Shown here one piece after another: positions 21,858 to 29,963 of a stretch of 30,580 bases of DNA. The stretch lies in NCBI GenBank assembly GCA_900550235.1, contig URRQ01000028.1, positions 1-30,580 of the forward strand, read 5' to 3'. The translations under genes and the position numbers were made by a program. The DNA is from an uncultured Lachnospiraceae bacterium (GTDB lineage: Bacteria > Bacillota > Clostridia > Lachnospirales > Lachnospiraceae). The notes beneath the pieces are model-generated. The model was not told the origin of the DNA, made no database searches, and saw only the letters and a list, made by a program, of their open reading frames with translations. Positions within the stretch are counted from its first letter, which is position 1; each line of letters opens with the position of its first letter.

Positions 21858-23239
21858 TATGACTGCAATCTCCATCCTGGCAGATATTTGTTCTTCAATG
21901 TACCATTTGAGAGTTTCCCCCACCCAAGCGGGTACTCTTCTACACAGATCAACTGCCATCCCTTTTCTTTTGGAGAAACAAGATCGTCTACTTCTATCGT
22001 TTCTCCCTTTAAATATTTTGCAACACGTTCATCTTCTACATCCAAAGAAATCGTATGCGCATATTCTTCCTTTTTCAAGCACATCGCAAATGCCTGGCTA
22101 GGTTCAAATCGATTCTTCTTCACATCACCAAGGTACAATCCTGTTCGTAAAAATCGAATTCCTTTGACATCCGGAATATCTGCAGGCATGTAATATACTC
22201 GTTCTGTTAAGATTTCAAATCTGCTTTGATCCATATCCCATGTCACATCTTTTAAAAATTCCAACAGTTCTTCCGGAACTTTTTTTGCACGTTTCGATCT
22301 TCTTTTCTTTTCTTCGCTCTCTTGTTTTTCTCCCTTTTTCAAAAGCGCAAGGTAATGCCCTTCCCCATGCATTTTATGCGGGAAGATTCGCACCGTTTTA
22401 CGGAATTCTTCTGATTTAGACTTCGTTACTTCCGGCATTCCTTCTGCGAACCCTTCGTACGGAAGCATCTCCTGAATTTCAAATTCCGGATACTGTTCCA
22501 ACAAATACTCTATCGTCCCTTCATTTTCTTCCGGATCAAACGTACAGGTTGAATACAGAATCATTCCTCCCGGTTTTAACATCCTCGCCGCTTGAGTTAC
22601 TATACTTCTTTGAATCTTAGCAAAGAACTCCGGTCCATGCTCTTCCCATGCTTTGACCATTTTTTTATCCTTACGGAACATTCCTTCGCCGGAGCACGGT
22701 GCATCAATCAAGATTTTGTCAAAGTATTCTTTGAAATATTCTTCAATCTTTCCCGGCTCCTCACTTAAAACAAGTACATTCCCAATTCCGAATACTTCAA
22801 TATTTTTTAACAATCCTTTTGCTCTTGAATTACTAATATCATTCGCGATCAAGACACCGTCACCTTGTAGTTTGGCTCCCAATTCTGTAGCTTTACCTCC
22901 GGGTGCGGCACACACATCCAATACTTTATCTCCGGGCTCAATTGGAAGACGGTTCGCCGGTGTCATCGCACTAGGTTCCTGCAAATAATATAATCCTGCA
23001 AAATAATAAGGATGCTTTGCAGGCTGAACTTTCTCTCCATCATAATAAAAGCCGTTCTCGATCCAAGGGATTGGACGAATCTCAAAAGGGCAGATTTCCA
23101 AAAAACGTTCCACGCTGATTTTCTTTGTATTGACACGAAGGCCATACCACCTTGGTTCTTCATAACATTTTATATAATCCGGGAATTCCTCTCCCAGTAG
23201 TTGTTTCATCTTCTCTTCAAATGCAATTGGTAAATTCAT
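21857..23239 (-). CDS. rsmF: 16S rRNA m5C methyltransferase, RsmF/NOL1-NOP2-Sun family
   Basis: 460 aa from the ATG at 23239; GGAGG lies 8 nt upstream, and the in-frame GTG at 23254 would overlap that ribosome site. SAM-binding motif LDVCAAPGGKATELGAKL, catalytic cysteine motifs DAPCSGEGMFRK and YSTCTFDPEENE, then a C-terminal RsmF/PUA-like region (about 310-460). The enzyme methylates a cytosine in 16S rRNA with S-adenosylmethionine. It is the first gene of the long minus-strand run that goes on to the histidine genes. Confidence 0.93.
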   Translation of the reverse strand: MNLPIAFEEKMKQLLGEEFPDYIKCYEEPRWYGLRVNTKKISVERFLEICPFEIRPIPWIENGFYYDGEKVQPAKHPYYFAGLYYLQEPSAMTPANRLPIEPGDKVLDVCAAPGGKATELGAKLQGDGVLIANDISNSRAKGLLKNIEVFGIGNVLVLSEEPGKIEEYFKEYFDKILIDAPCSGEGMFRKDKKMVKAWEEHGPEFFAKIQRSIVTQAARMLKPGGMILYSTCTFDPEENEGTIEYLLEQYPEFEIQEMLPYEGFAEGMPEVTKSKSEEFRKTVRIFPHKMHGEGHYLALLKKGEKQESEEKKRRSKRAKKVPEELLEFLKDVTWDMDQSRFEILTERVYYMPADIPDVKGIRFLRTGLYLGDVKKNRFEPSQAFAMCLKKEEYAHTISLDVEDERVAKYLKGETIEVDDLVSPKEKGWQLICVEEYPLGWGKLSNGTLKNKYLPGWRLQS

Positions 23240-23265
23240 CTTATAGTCCTCCACATTATCTTTTC

Positions 23266-23274
23266 ATTATATCA
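23266..23274 (-). promoter_or_regulatory. Extended -10 promoter of the rsmF-to-his gene run
   Basis: Minus strand TG-A-TATAAT (23274-23266), an extended -10 element 27 nt before the rsmF ATG; the -35 (TAGTGT, 17 bp upstream) is poor, as is common with extended -10 promoters. No other good promoter was noticed before hisI. Confidence 0.55.
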
Positions 23275-23291
23275 TATCTTTTTTTGTTACA

Positions 23292-24131
23292 CTAGGAAAA
23301 TGTGTAGACCAATTTACGTTTTTCTAAATATTTTAGAATCCAATACGGATTGATACTGATCTCCTCGTTTCCATTTTTCTGATAGATTCCAACATGCAAA
23401 TGTACCGGGAACTTCCCTATCGTTCCCTCTTCTCCATACCCGCTGTCTCCCATATATCCAAGTAAATCTCCGGCCTTCACTTCATCTCCTATCTGAAACC
23501 GACCATACGACGCCAAATGTGCATAATAATAGTAGCAGCCGCCCGGCGCTGTAATACCAATACGCCAGCCACCCTTCGGGAGCCAGCCTTTGCTTGTTAC
23601 GACACCGTCTGTCATGCTTAATACCGGATAAATTCCTCTTTCGTTTTTTGATGCCATGAGATCTGTCCCCTCATGTCCTCGTTCTCCACCAAATGTACGT
23701 TTATCCATCCAGCTATTCGTATACGAAACACGAAGCGATTTCTCAATCGAAGAAATAGGAACCGGAAAATACTTTAAGTCACTCCAGATCGAATCACATA
23801 CTTTTAAATAATCTGCCCATTCTCTTTTTACTTCCCATTTTCTTTGAAGTTCCAGCATGGTTTGTTTCGTATAGGAATACGTAAAGTTGTTGTAGGAACC
23901 CTTACTTTCCAAAAGATAGAGACCGGCCAGTAAAGCCGGATTATCAGATTTTTCCATAAGAGATATCATTTCTTTATTTAACATATGGTCTCGAAACCAC
24001 GGGGATATGACTGTATCAGAGTTAAGTCTTGACACTTCGCTTTGCATTTTTATTTTTTGAAAACCAAGAACGTCAAAAAAAGAAAATAGTAATACAAGAA
24101 GGAGCAGATTGCCTTTTAATTTCCGTTTCAT
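23292..24131 (-). CDS. Membrane-anchored M23 (LytM-type) metallopeptidase
   Basis: 279 aa. One N-terminal helix (about 8-24, uncleaved anchor or signal) places the enzyme outside the membrane. The middle part (about 30-130) is helical. The M23 domain has the zinc ligands H153-x3-D157 (GHEGTD) and H246 of HLH (244-246), with H205 in YAHLASY. These enzymes cut peptide bonds of peptidoglycan. The family resembles clostridial M23 proteins related to SpoIIQ/LytH but I cannot assign it to sporulation. A good AAAGGAG precedes the start. It follows pepD by 68 bp. Confidence 0.92.
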   Translation of the reverse strand: MKRKLKGNLLLLVLLFSFFDVLGFQKIKMQSEVSRLNSDTVISPWFRDHMLNKEMISLMEKSDNPALLAGLYLLESKGSYNNFTYSYTKQTMLELQRKWEVKREWADYLKVCDSIWSDLKYFPVPISSIEKSLRVSYTNSWMDKRTFGGERGHEGTDLMASKNERGIYPVLSMTDGVVTSKGWLPKGGWRIGITAPGGCYYYYAHLASYGRFQIGDEVKAGDLLGYMGDSGYGEEGTIGKFPVHLHVGIYQKNGNEEISINPYWILKYLEKRKLVYTFS

Positions 24132-24199
24132 AGAAAACTCCTTTTTGTATTACTATATGTATTATCTCTTCTTAATCATTCCGATTTGTAATCTAAAAC

Positions 24200-25651
24200 T
24201 TATTTGCAATTTTTTAATACAGCTTTTAAGTATTCCCACATACGTCCTACAGACTCGATATTCAAAAATTCGTTTACAGAATGTACATGTCCCATGGCAG
24301 GTCCAAAGGATACACTATCTAATCCTTCTAATTTTCCTGCAAACAGTCCACACTCTAATCCTGCATGGATTGTTGCAACTTCCGGCTCGTGTCCAAACAA
24401 CTCTGTATAAGTGTCAATCATGATTGGACGGAGTTTGGAATCTGCTTTATATACCCAAGCCGGATACTCTGCTTCTACAGAAGCTGTTCCACCAAGGTAT
24501 TCTGCCCACATTGCAAGTACTACTTTCATGTCGTCTTTTTTGCTTTGAACAGAACTTCTTACACGGAAATCTGCCCATACAGAATCTTCTCTTGTTGTAA
24601 CAATACCAAGGTTCAAAGATGTCTCAACAAGACCTTCAATATCACGGCTGTTGCACTGTACGCCGTCTGGTGTTGCCGTTACAAAGAATGTGATCTTCTT
24701 CGTACTTTCTTTTGTCATTGCATTTACTGTCTGGTCATCTTCAGTAGTTGCTGTCACTTCAACGGAAGGTTCATCTTTGCCAAATTCTACCTTCAAGTCT
24801 TCTCCGTAAGCTTCGATTACTTCAAGTGCTTTCTTCGCACAGTGCGGACAATTTACAACTAATTTTGCAGTTGCACTCTGTGCGATTACGTTTGGTTTAG
24901 AACCACCATTAATCTCTACAAGAGAATAATCTACATCTTTTGCTGCAAGTGTCATAAGAAGTCTTCCCATCAGTTTATTTGCATTTCCACGCTGTGTATG
25001 GATTTCGATACCAGAGTGTCCACCTCTTAATCCTTTCACGCTTACAGTGATAACAGTTCCTTTTCTCTCTTCACGTTCTACAGGTACTGTGACAGGATTC
25101 TCATATCCACCTTCACATCCTACGATCAATGTTCCTTCTTCTTCAGAGTCAATGTTGATCAACATACGACCTTTTAATACAGACATGTCAATCGCATTTG
25201 CTCCACCCATTCCTTCTTCTTCATCTGTTGTAAACAACGCTTCAATTGGTGGGTGTTCTAAATCATTGCTTGCAAGAACTGCCATAGCATATGCAACTGC
25301 AATTCCATCGTCACCACCAAGTGATGTATCTTTTGCACGGATATTTCCATCTTCTACATAAAGCTCCAACGGATCATTCTTGAAATCATGTGTAGAATCC
25401 GGAGTTTTCTCACAAACCATATCTAGATGTCCCTGAATGATTACAGGATCACTATTCTCATATCCAGGTGTTCCCGGTTTCTTAATAACTACATTGTAAG
25501 CTTCATCTTGAATATATTCTAACCCAAGATTCTTTGCAAATTCTACGCAGTAATCGCTGACTCTCTTACAATCGTAAGTTCCGCGTGGAATTTTTGTAAG
25601 CTCCTCAAAGTAATGAAGTACAAGTTTTGGTTCGTAATTTTCTAATGCCAT
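24200..25651 (-). CDS. pepD: Aminoacyl-histidine dipeptidase PepD (M20)
   Basis: 483 aa from the ATG at 25651, with GAGAGGG 7 nt upstream; the longer in-frame start has no ribosome site. A cytoplasmic di-zinc peptidase that cleaves Xaa-His and other dipeptides. Motifs: metal ligand GHLDMVCEK, bridging Asp in SLGGDDGIAVAYAMA, catalytic TTDEEEGMGGA, and a late metal histidine in GPAMGHVHSVNEFLNI. Length matches the family. Likely transcribed alone or with the M23 gene downstream; divergent from ylbJ. Confidence 0.95.
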   Translation of the reverse strand: MALENYEPKLVLHYFEELTKIPRGTYDCKRVSDYCVEFAKNLGLEYIQDEAYNVVIKKPGTPGYENSDPVIIQGHLDMVCEKTPDSTHDFKNDPLELYVEDGNIRAKDTSLGGDDGIAVAYAMAVLASNDLEHPPIEALFTTDEEEGMGGANAIDMSVLKGRMLINIDSEEEGTLIVGCEGGYENPVTVPVEREERKGTVITVSVKGLRGGHSGIEIHTQRGNANKLMGRLLMTLAAKDVDYSLVEINGGSKPNVIAQSATAKLVVNCPHCAKKALEVIEAYGEDLKVEFGKDEPSVEVTATTEDDQTVNAMTKESTKKITFFVTATPDGVQCNSRDIEGLVETSLNLGIVTTREDSVWADFRVRSSVQSKKDDMKVVLAMWAEYLGGTASVEAEYPAWVYKADSKLRPIMIDTYTELFGHEPEVATIHAGLECGLFAGKLEGLDSVSFGPAMGHVHSVNEFLNIESVGRMWEYLKAVLKNCK

Positions 25652-25702
25652 TTCTAATCCCTCTCTTAGTAAAAAAATTCTATATACATTGTTGCATATT
25701 GA

Positions 25703-25731
25703 ACATAAAAAATCAAGTGTCATCATACAAT
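25703..25731 (+). promoter_or_regulatory. Candidate SigE-type sporulation promoter of ylbJ
   Basis: CATACAAT at 25724-25731 fits the SigE -10 consensus CATACAnT. ACATAAA at 25703-25709, 14 bp upstream, is a weak match to the SigE -35 (about KMATATT). The expected start is about 30 nt before the ylbJ ATG. In Bacillus subtilis ylbJ (spoVV) is SigE-dependent. Confidence 0.5.
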
Positions 25732-25766
25732 TTTCAATAAATTAAACAAAGAGAGTTGAGCGCTTT

Positions 25767-26711
25767 ATGAAAAAAAATATTTTTCCTATAGTTCTTATCT
25801 TTTTCTTCTTTTTCATGCTTTTTAAACCTGCAGAGACGTTTTACGGTTCCAGTCAAGGTCTCCTTCTTTGGTTTCAAATCGTTCTTCCTACGCTTTTGCC
25901 ATTTATAATCCTCACAAATCTTCTGATGTCTTCTAACATCATGCATTACATTACAAAAGCAGCTTCACCGATTTTATCGCCTATCTTTCATACAAGCTTG
26001 GATGGAACTTTTGCTATCATTACAGGATTTCTGTGCGGCTACCCTATGGGTTCCAAAGTGACCGCCGACCTTCTTCGCACAAAAAAGATCACCAAAGACG
26101 AAGCCTCTTATCTGCTCTCCTTTTGTAACAATACGAGTCCTATGTTCATTATGAATTATGCTGTATTGGAAAAAATAGGGAAACGGGAATATTTGCTTCC
26201 ATCCTTTTTGATTCTTACTATTTCTCCGATACTTGCAAGCTTTCTTTTTCGAAAAAAATACATACAAAGCAATGTGAGATTCCAAACGAACCCCACTCCT
26301 TTATCTTCCAAAATAAACTTCCAGTTTTCAATGCTTGATCATGCAATTATGGATGGATTTGAAGCAATTACAAAAGTAGGCGGATATATTATTATTTTTT
26401 CTGTTTTATTGACATTTTTAAAAACACTAAATATTACTTCCCCTATTTGGAGTCTTTTTGTACTCCCTTCATTAGAAATCACAAATGGAATTTCCTTACT
26501 GACAGCGTCATCTTTTCCATTCCCGGTAATTTACGTCCTTGTTCTGTCTCTCATTTCTTTTGGAGGGATCTGTTCCATTGCACAAACGCAATGTATGCTG
26601 AATGAAACTGGGATTTCAGTGCTTCCTTATATTATAGAAAAGCTGATTACGGCAACCGTAACCAGCTTCTTAACAATCTTATATCTTTATTTACGTAATA
26701 CTTACATCTGA
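25767..26711 (+). CDS. ylbJ: YlbJ/SpoVV-like sporulation integral membrane protein
   Basis: 314 aa with many membrane helices and two gate-domain repeats of nucleoside-transporter type. Typical motifs: WFQIVLPTLLPFIILTNLL, TGFLCGYPMGSKVTADLL, YLLSFCNNTSPMFIMNY, and SFGGICSIAQTQCML. In Bacillus subtilis YlbJ (SpoVV) moves dipicolinic acid into the forespore. The neighbouring coaD and rsmD genes match the Bacillus ylbH-ylbI-ylbJ neighbourhood, though here ylbJ is on the opposite strand and separated by a coiled-coil gene. Its presence implies a sporulating lineage. The 3' end overlaps the convergent gene by 10 bp. Confidence 0.88.
   Translation: MKKNIFPIVLIFFFFFMLFKPAETFYGSSQGLLLWFQIVLPTLLPFIILTNLLMSSNIMHYITKAASPILSPIFHTSLDGTFAIITGFLCGYPMGSKVTADLLRTKKITKDEASYLLSFCNNTSPMFIMNYAVLEKIGKREYLLPSFLILTISPILASFLFRKKYIQSNVRFQTNPTPLSSKINFQFSMLDHAIMDGFEAITKVGGYIIIFSVLLTFLKTLNITSPIWSLFVLPSLEITNGISLLTASSFPFPVIYVLVLSLISFGGICSIAQTQCMLNETGISVLPYIIEKLITATVTSFLTILYLYLRNTYI
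26635..26668 (-). terminator. Terminator of the rsmD-coaD operon, inside ylbJ
   Basis: Minus-strand RNA forms a 13-bp stem AAGCTGGTTACGG / CCGTAATCAGCTT (G-U pairs allowed, loop TTG) followed by TTTCT, 34 nt past the stop of the coiled-coil gene and within the 3' coding end of convergent ylbJ. Confidence 0.7.
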
Positions 26712-27289
26712 TCTTCGTTGAAATCAGCCTGTACTCCACGGTCTGACTTTGACGGAACCTGAAGTTCTGCACGATTTGTACGAACAACTTCGTAACACTC
26801 ACGAAGAGAATTTACAAGGCCATCATACTTTGTTGTATAGCTATCTAATGTATGTCCAATGATATTCTCTGCATTTGCAAGAAGATCATTTGCATACTGG
26901 ATAGCTCCAATACGGATATCATTCGCATCATTTGCTGCATTGTCAAGAATCTCCTGCGCCTGCTCTGTTGCTGTCATAACAACTTCATTTGCCTGCGCAT
27001 ATGCCTGCTGCATGATCTCATGCTCACTTACAAGTTCATTCGTATGAATCTGTGCTTCTTCTAACATACTGTCAGCCTTAGCCTGTGCATCTGCAAGAAT
27101 CGCATCTTTATTTGCAATGATCTTTTGGTAACGTTTAATCTCATCCGGTGTCTTCATGCGAAGTTCGCGAAGAAGCTCGTCCATCTGCTCTTTGTTTACA
27201 ATGATCTTTGTAGTAGAAAGCGGCTGAAACTTACAGCTGTCAATGTACTCCTCAATTTCTTCAATAATCTGTTCAATACGGCTACTCAT
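26702..27289 (-). CDS. Coiled-coil protein, DivIVA/ATPase-subunit-like
   Basis: 195 aa. The N-terminus (MSSRIEQIIEEIEEYIDSCKFQPLSTTKIIVNKEQMDELLREL) is followed by a long alanine- and glutamate-rich coiled coil (about 60-150) of the kind annotated as V-ATPase subunit H-like or DivIVA-like in Clostridia. No membrane segment or catalytic motif. It is third in the rsmD-coaD operon with an 8-base overlap with coaD. A cell-division or polarity scaffold is possible but not shown by the sequence. Confidence 0.85.
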   Translation of the reverse strand: MSSRIEQIIEEIEEYIDSCKFQPLSTTKIIVNKEQMDELLRELRMKTPDEIKRYQKIIANKDAILADAQAKADSMLEEAQIHTNELVSEHEIMQQAYAQANEVVMTATEQAQEILDNAANDANDIRIGAIQYANDLLANAENIIGHTLDSYTTKYDGLVNSLRECYEVVRTNRAELQVPSKSDRGVQADFNEDQM

Positions 27290-27791
27290 GGGTTATACTC
27301 TCCTTTTTATTCTTAATTTCCATTTTTTCTTTAATCTTCTCACTCACAATCGGAGGAACAAACTGAGAAATGTCCCTTCCAAAACTGGCAATCTCTTTGA
27401 CTGTCGTTGAACTTAAAAATGAATATTCCAAACTGGTTGTCAAAAATGTTGTCTCAATATCCGGCGCCAGCTTATGATTCGTCTGCGCCATCTGAAGCTC
27501 ATATTCAAAATCTGTAATCGCACGAAGACCACGGATGACAAGCTTGGCATCCATCTTCCGTACAAAATCAATCAGTAGACCTTCAAACGGAATTACGCGC
27601 ACGTTCTTAAGCTCTTTTGTTGCCTCTTCTAACATTCTAACACGTTCTTCCACAGAAAACAACGGAGTTTTTGCATTATTATTCAAGACTCCGACAATTA
27701 ATTCATCTACAATATTGCTGGAACGGCGGATAATATCCATATGTCCCAACGTCACAGGATCAAAGCTTCCCGGATATATTGCTCTTAGCAT
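27282..27791 (-). CDS. coaD: Phosphopantetheine adenylyltransferase CoaD
   Basis: 169 aa. Makes dephospho-CoA from 4'-phosphopantetheine and ATP, the fourth step of CoA synthesis. Nucleotidyltransferase motif TLGHMD (H18 in the HxGH-type site, here T-x-G-H), GLLIDFVRK, VIRGLRAITDFEYELQMAQTN and the C-terminal YSFLSSTTVKEIASFGRDISQFVP. It overlaps rsmD by 7 bases, the common Firmicute pairing. Confidence 0.97.
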   Translation of the reverse strand: MLRAIYPGSFDPVTLGHMDIIRRSSNIVDELIVGVLNNNAKTPLFSVEERVRMLEEATKELKNVRVIPFEGLLIDFVRKMDAKLVIRGLRAITDFEYELQMAQTNHKLAPDIETTFLTTSLEYSFLSSTTVKEIASFGRDISQFVPPIVSEKIKEKMEIKNKKESITHE

Positions 27792-28354
27792 ACTTCCTCT
27801 CCTCGCTCTCTTTCTATAAACACATGCTTGTTCGTCTTATATTCCTTCGTCTTGATCTCCGTGAATCCAAACTCAGATAAATACGCAAAATCCGTCTCCT
27901 TAGAAGCCTCCACAATGATCACCGTATCCCGATGAATGAGCGAGGACTCTGACAGATAAAGAAGCACTTCTTTTTCCAGTTTCTTATTATAAGGCGGATC
28001 CATAAAAATATAATCAAAGCACTTCGTTCCTTCCAGTTTACGAAGGGATGTGAACACATCCATCTGCATGGTGACACCACGCTTTTCAAGCTTTGTAAAC
28101 TTCAGATTGTCACGGATACATGCCATAGCTTTCGGGTTCTTCTCCACAAAAACCACTTCTCTGGCCCCTCTGCTTAATGCCTCAATTCCAATGCCTCCGC
28201 TTCCGGCAAAGAGATCCAGAAACGTACAATCACAAAGGTACGGAGATATCATATTAAATAAAGTCTCCTTGATCCTGTCCGTAGTCGGCCTTGTATCAAA
28301 TCCTTCCAATGTCTTCAGTTGTAAACGCTTTGCACTTCCACCGATTACCCGCAT
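27785..28354 (-). CDS. rsmD: 16S rRNA (guanine966-N2)-methyltransferase RsmD
   Basis: 189 aa, full length. N-terminal MRVIGGSAKRLQLKTLEGFDTRPTTDRIKETLFNM, SAM motif FLDLFAGSGGIGIEALSRGA, and catalytic DPPY in FDYIFMDPPYNKK. Ribosome site AGGAAGGG. First gene of the operon from the consensus promoter at 28393-28421, followed by coaD and the coiled-coil gene. Confidence 0.95.
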   Translation of the reverse strand: MRVIGGSAKRLQLKTLEGFDTRPTTDRIKETLFNMISPYLCDCTFLDLFAGSGGIGIEALSRGAREVVFVEKNPKAMACIRDNLKFTKLEKRGVTMQMDVFTSLRKLEGTKCFDYIFMDPPYNKKLEKEVLLYLSESSLIHRDTVIIVEASKETDFAYLSEFGFTEIKTKEYKTNKHVFIERERGEEVC

Positions 28355-28392
28355 ACTTTTTCCCTTCCTGCATCTTTTGCTTTTTCTAGTTT

Positions 28393-28421
28393 ATTATAAA
28401 TATTTGTCTATGAAATGTCAA
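28393..28421 (-). promoter_or_regulatory. Consensus SigA promoter of rsmD-coaD
   Basis: Minus strand: TTGACA (28421-28416), exactly 17 bp, TATAAT (28398-28393). Both hexamers are perfect. Confidence 0.92.
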
Positions 28422-28447
28422 ATATTGCAGGAAATCTTTATAGAAAA

Positions 28448-28727
28448 TTAAAAATATGTCTGCTTGTAAAATTCCCAATCAAAGATACAATCCTGCGGCA
28501 ATGCCGGTCTTGGAACATCCACTCGATTCATACTTACATAAACCAACACTGCGGCTGAAAAGATCAAAATAATACCCACACAAAAAAATGCCGTATTTTT
28601 TATCAAATATCCGTTTCATACATCTTTCTGCTGCAAATGTAAGCAAAAAGGCAAACAGAACAGACAGCAAAAGATGCTTTAGATTCTCCTTTTGCTCCTT
28701 TGCTTTCTCTACCACAAGTATGTCCAT
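28448..28727 (-). pseudogene. Small two-helix membrane protein with apparent frameshift
   Basis: From the ATG at 28727 (good AGGGGGAA site) the frame encodes MDILVVEKAKEQKENLKH, a membrane helix LLLSVLFAFLLTFAA and ERCMKRIFD, then leaves sensible sequence and stops at 28479. Another frame continues with NTAFFCVGIILIFSAAVLVYV, a second helix, and SMNRVDVPRPALPQDCIFDWEFYKQTYF ending at 28448. Removing one A from the A6 run between the two joins them into one protein of about 92 aa. I do not recognise the family. It may be a true pseudogene, a sequencing error, or two overlapping small genes. Confidence 0.55.
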
Positions 28728-28813
28728 ATAATTCCCCCTCGAAGCAGCAGGGGATACTGCTTCTTTGTTATATCTATTAGATGTAAAAACTATGCATTTG
28801 GTTAGATTATAGT

Positions 28814-28846
28814 AAAAAAAGATTGCAGCGCGTGCAATCTTTTTTA
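28814..28846 (-). terminator. Intrinsic terminator of the EreA/ChaN-like gene
   Basis: Stem AAAGATTGCA / TGCAATCTTT with a 5-nt loop, flanked by A and T runs on both sides; overlaps the stop codon at 28844-28846. Could work in both directions. Confidence 0.9.
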
Positions 28847-29911
28847 ATCATCTAATAGAATCTCCCGCATCATAATGCTTCCGTCTTCCCTAGCCGATGT
28901 GTCGGTAAGAAATAGCCTTGTCCCTACATATTCACCGTCTCCAATAAATTCTACCGCATATACCGTGCCATAATTTACATCAAGCTTTAGTGCATCCCTT
29001 GCAGAAATCGGTTCTCCCATTGGCATATTCTCAAAATCCTCTTGCCCTTCTTTTAGAATATAAATTGACATGGTCGAATAGTATTTTCCTTTAATCATAG
29101 TACGCGTATACCCTACATAAGACGCTCTATATTGCTTTCCCTTTATTTCTATGGCTTCTTTCGGTTGAATATCTGATTCGTAAGGAGTATCTGTCAAATC
29201 CTCTGTAACCAGCTTCTCTTGATACTTTTCTTGAAGCCGAAGCGCCATATTATCCATGAGTCCCGTACCGTAATCTACCTGCTCCATTTCAACATGAGCG
29301 CCACCGTAGATTCCCATAATGTTTTCACCTTTCAGCTTTTCATATTCCCAGATAAAGTTTTCTGCCATTTTCTTTTCTCTATAAACCATGCCTTCTTCTT
29401 CGCTGTTACTATATAATACTTCTCCTTGCTTCATCACTTCCTGTGCCCGTTTATATTTTTCTGAATCTGCCTGTCCTTTTTCTTCCAAGTAATCCAGATA
29501 ACGCTCTCCGGTCGTATCGTACTGATGTCCTACATCTGTCCCATGAAAAATAGTTTCGGGACACTCCCGCTTGATCTTCTTATAAAATTCATTGTATGTC
29601 GAACTTGCTCCAAATGTCCCTATACACTCCTTCCGTATCTGATCTAACAATTCATCATTGTCTGATTGCATCCATAAATTCAGAAATTCAGCACCATAAT
29701 AAGAGTTTTCAGTAAACAGATGTCGCATCCCCTTTTCATGGTAATATTTGTACCACAAATCATATTCCCGCTCAACAAGTTCCGGCTCAGCATGTGATTC
29801 CCCATATAAATAGATGTTCCCTTGCACGCTGTTCAATTGATATGCAGCAAATCCAATTGCAAAAGTTATGAATAAAACTATGATGGCTGCGATTAATTTC
29901 TTTCTATCCAT
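28844..29911 (-). CDS. Membrane-anchored EreA/ChaN/TraB-superfamily-like protein
   Basis: 355 aa. One N-terminal helix (about 5-24) places the main domain outside the cell. GESH at 37-40, E68 in FTENSYY, GTDVGHQY near 124-131 and YGGAHVE with H206 resemble the Glu/His pattern of the erythromycin-esterase, ChaN (haem or iron binding) and TraB/TIKI hydrolase fold. A C-terminal part (about 245-355) looks like a separate beta-rich domain. Substrate unknown; a resistance role is not implied. Ribosome site GGAAGGGAG. Transcribed alone, with its own terminator. Confidence 0.7.
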   Translation of the reverse strand: MDRKKLIAAIIVLFITFAIGFAAYQLNSVQGNIYLYGESHAEPELVEREYDLWYKYYHEKGMRHLFTENSYYGAEFLNLWMQSDNDELLDQIRKECIGTFGASSTYNEFYKKIKRECPETIFHGTDVGHQYDTTGERYLDYLEEKGQADSEKYKRAQEVMKQGEVLYSNSEEEGMVYREKKMAENFIWEYEKLKGENIMGIYGGAHVEMEQVDYGTGLMDNMALRLQEKYQEKLVTEDLTDTPYESDIQPKEAIEIKGKQYRASYVGYTRTMIKGKYYSTMSIYILKEGQEDFENMPMGEPISARDALKLDVNYGTVYAVEFIGDGEYVGTRLFLTDTSAREDGSIMMREILLDD

Positions 29912-29963
29912 ATTTTCACATCTCCCTTCCTATATCCTTATCAAAAAATATAATCAATTGAAT

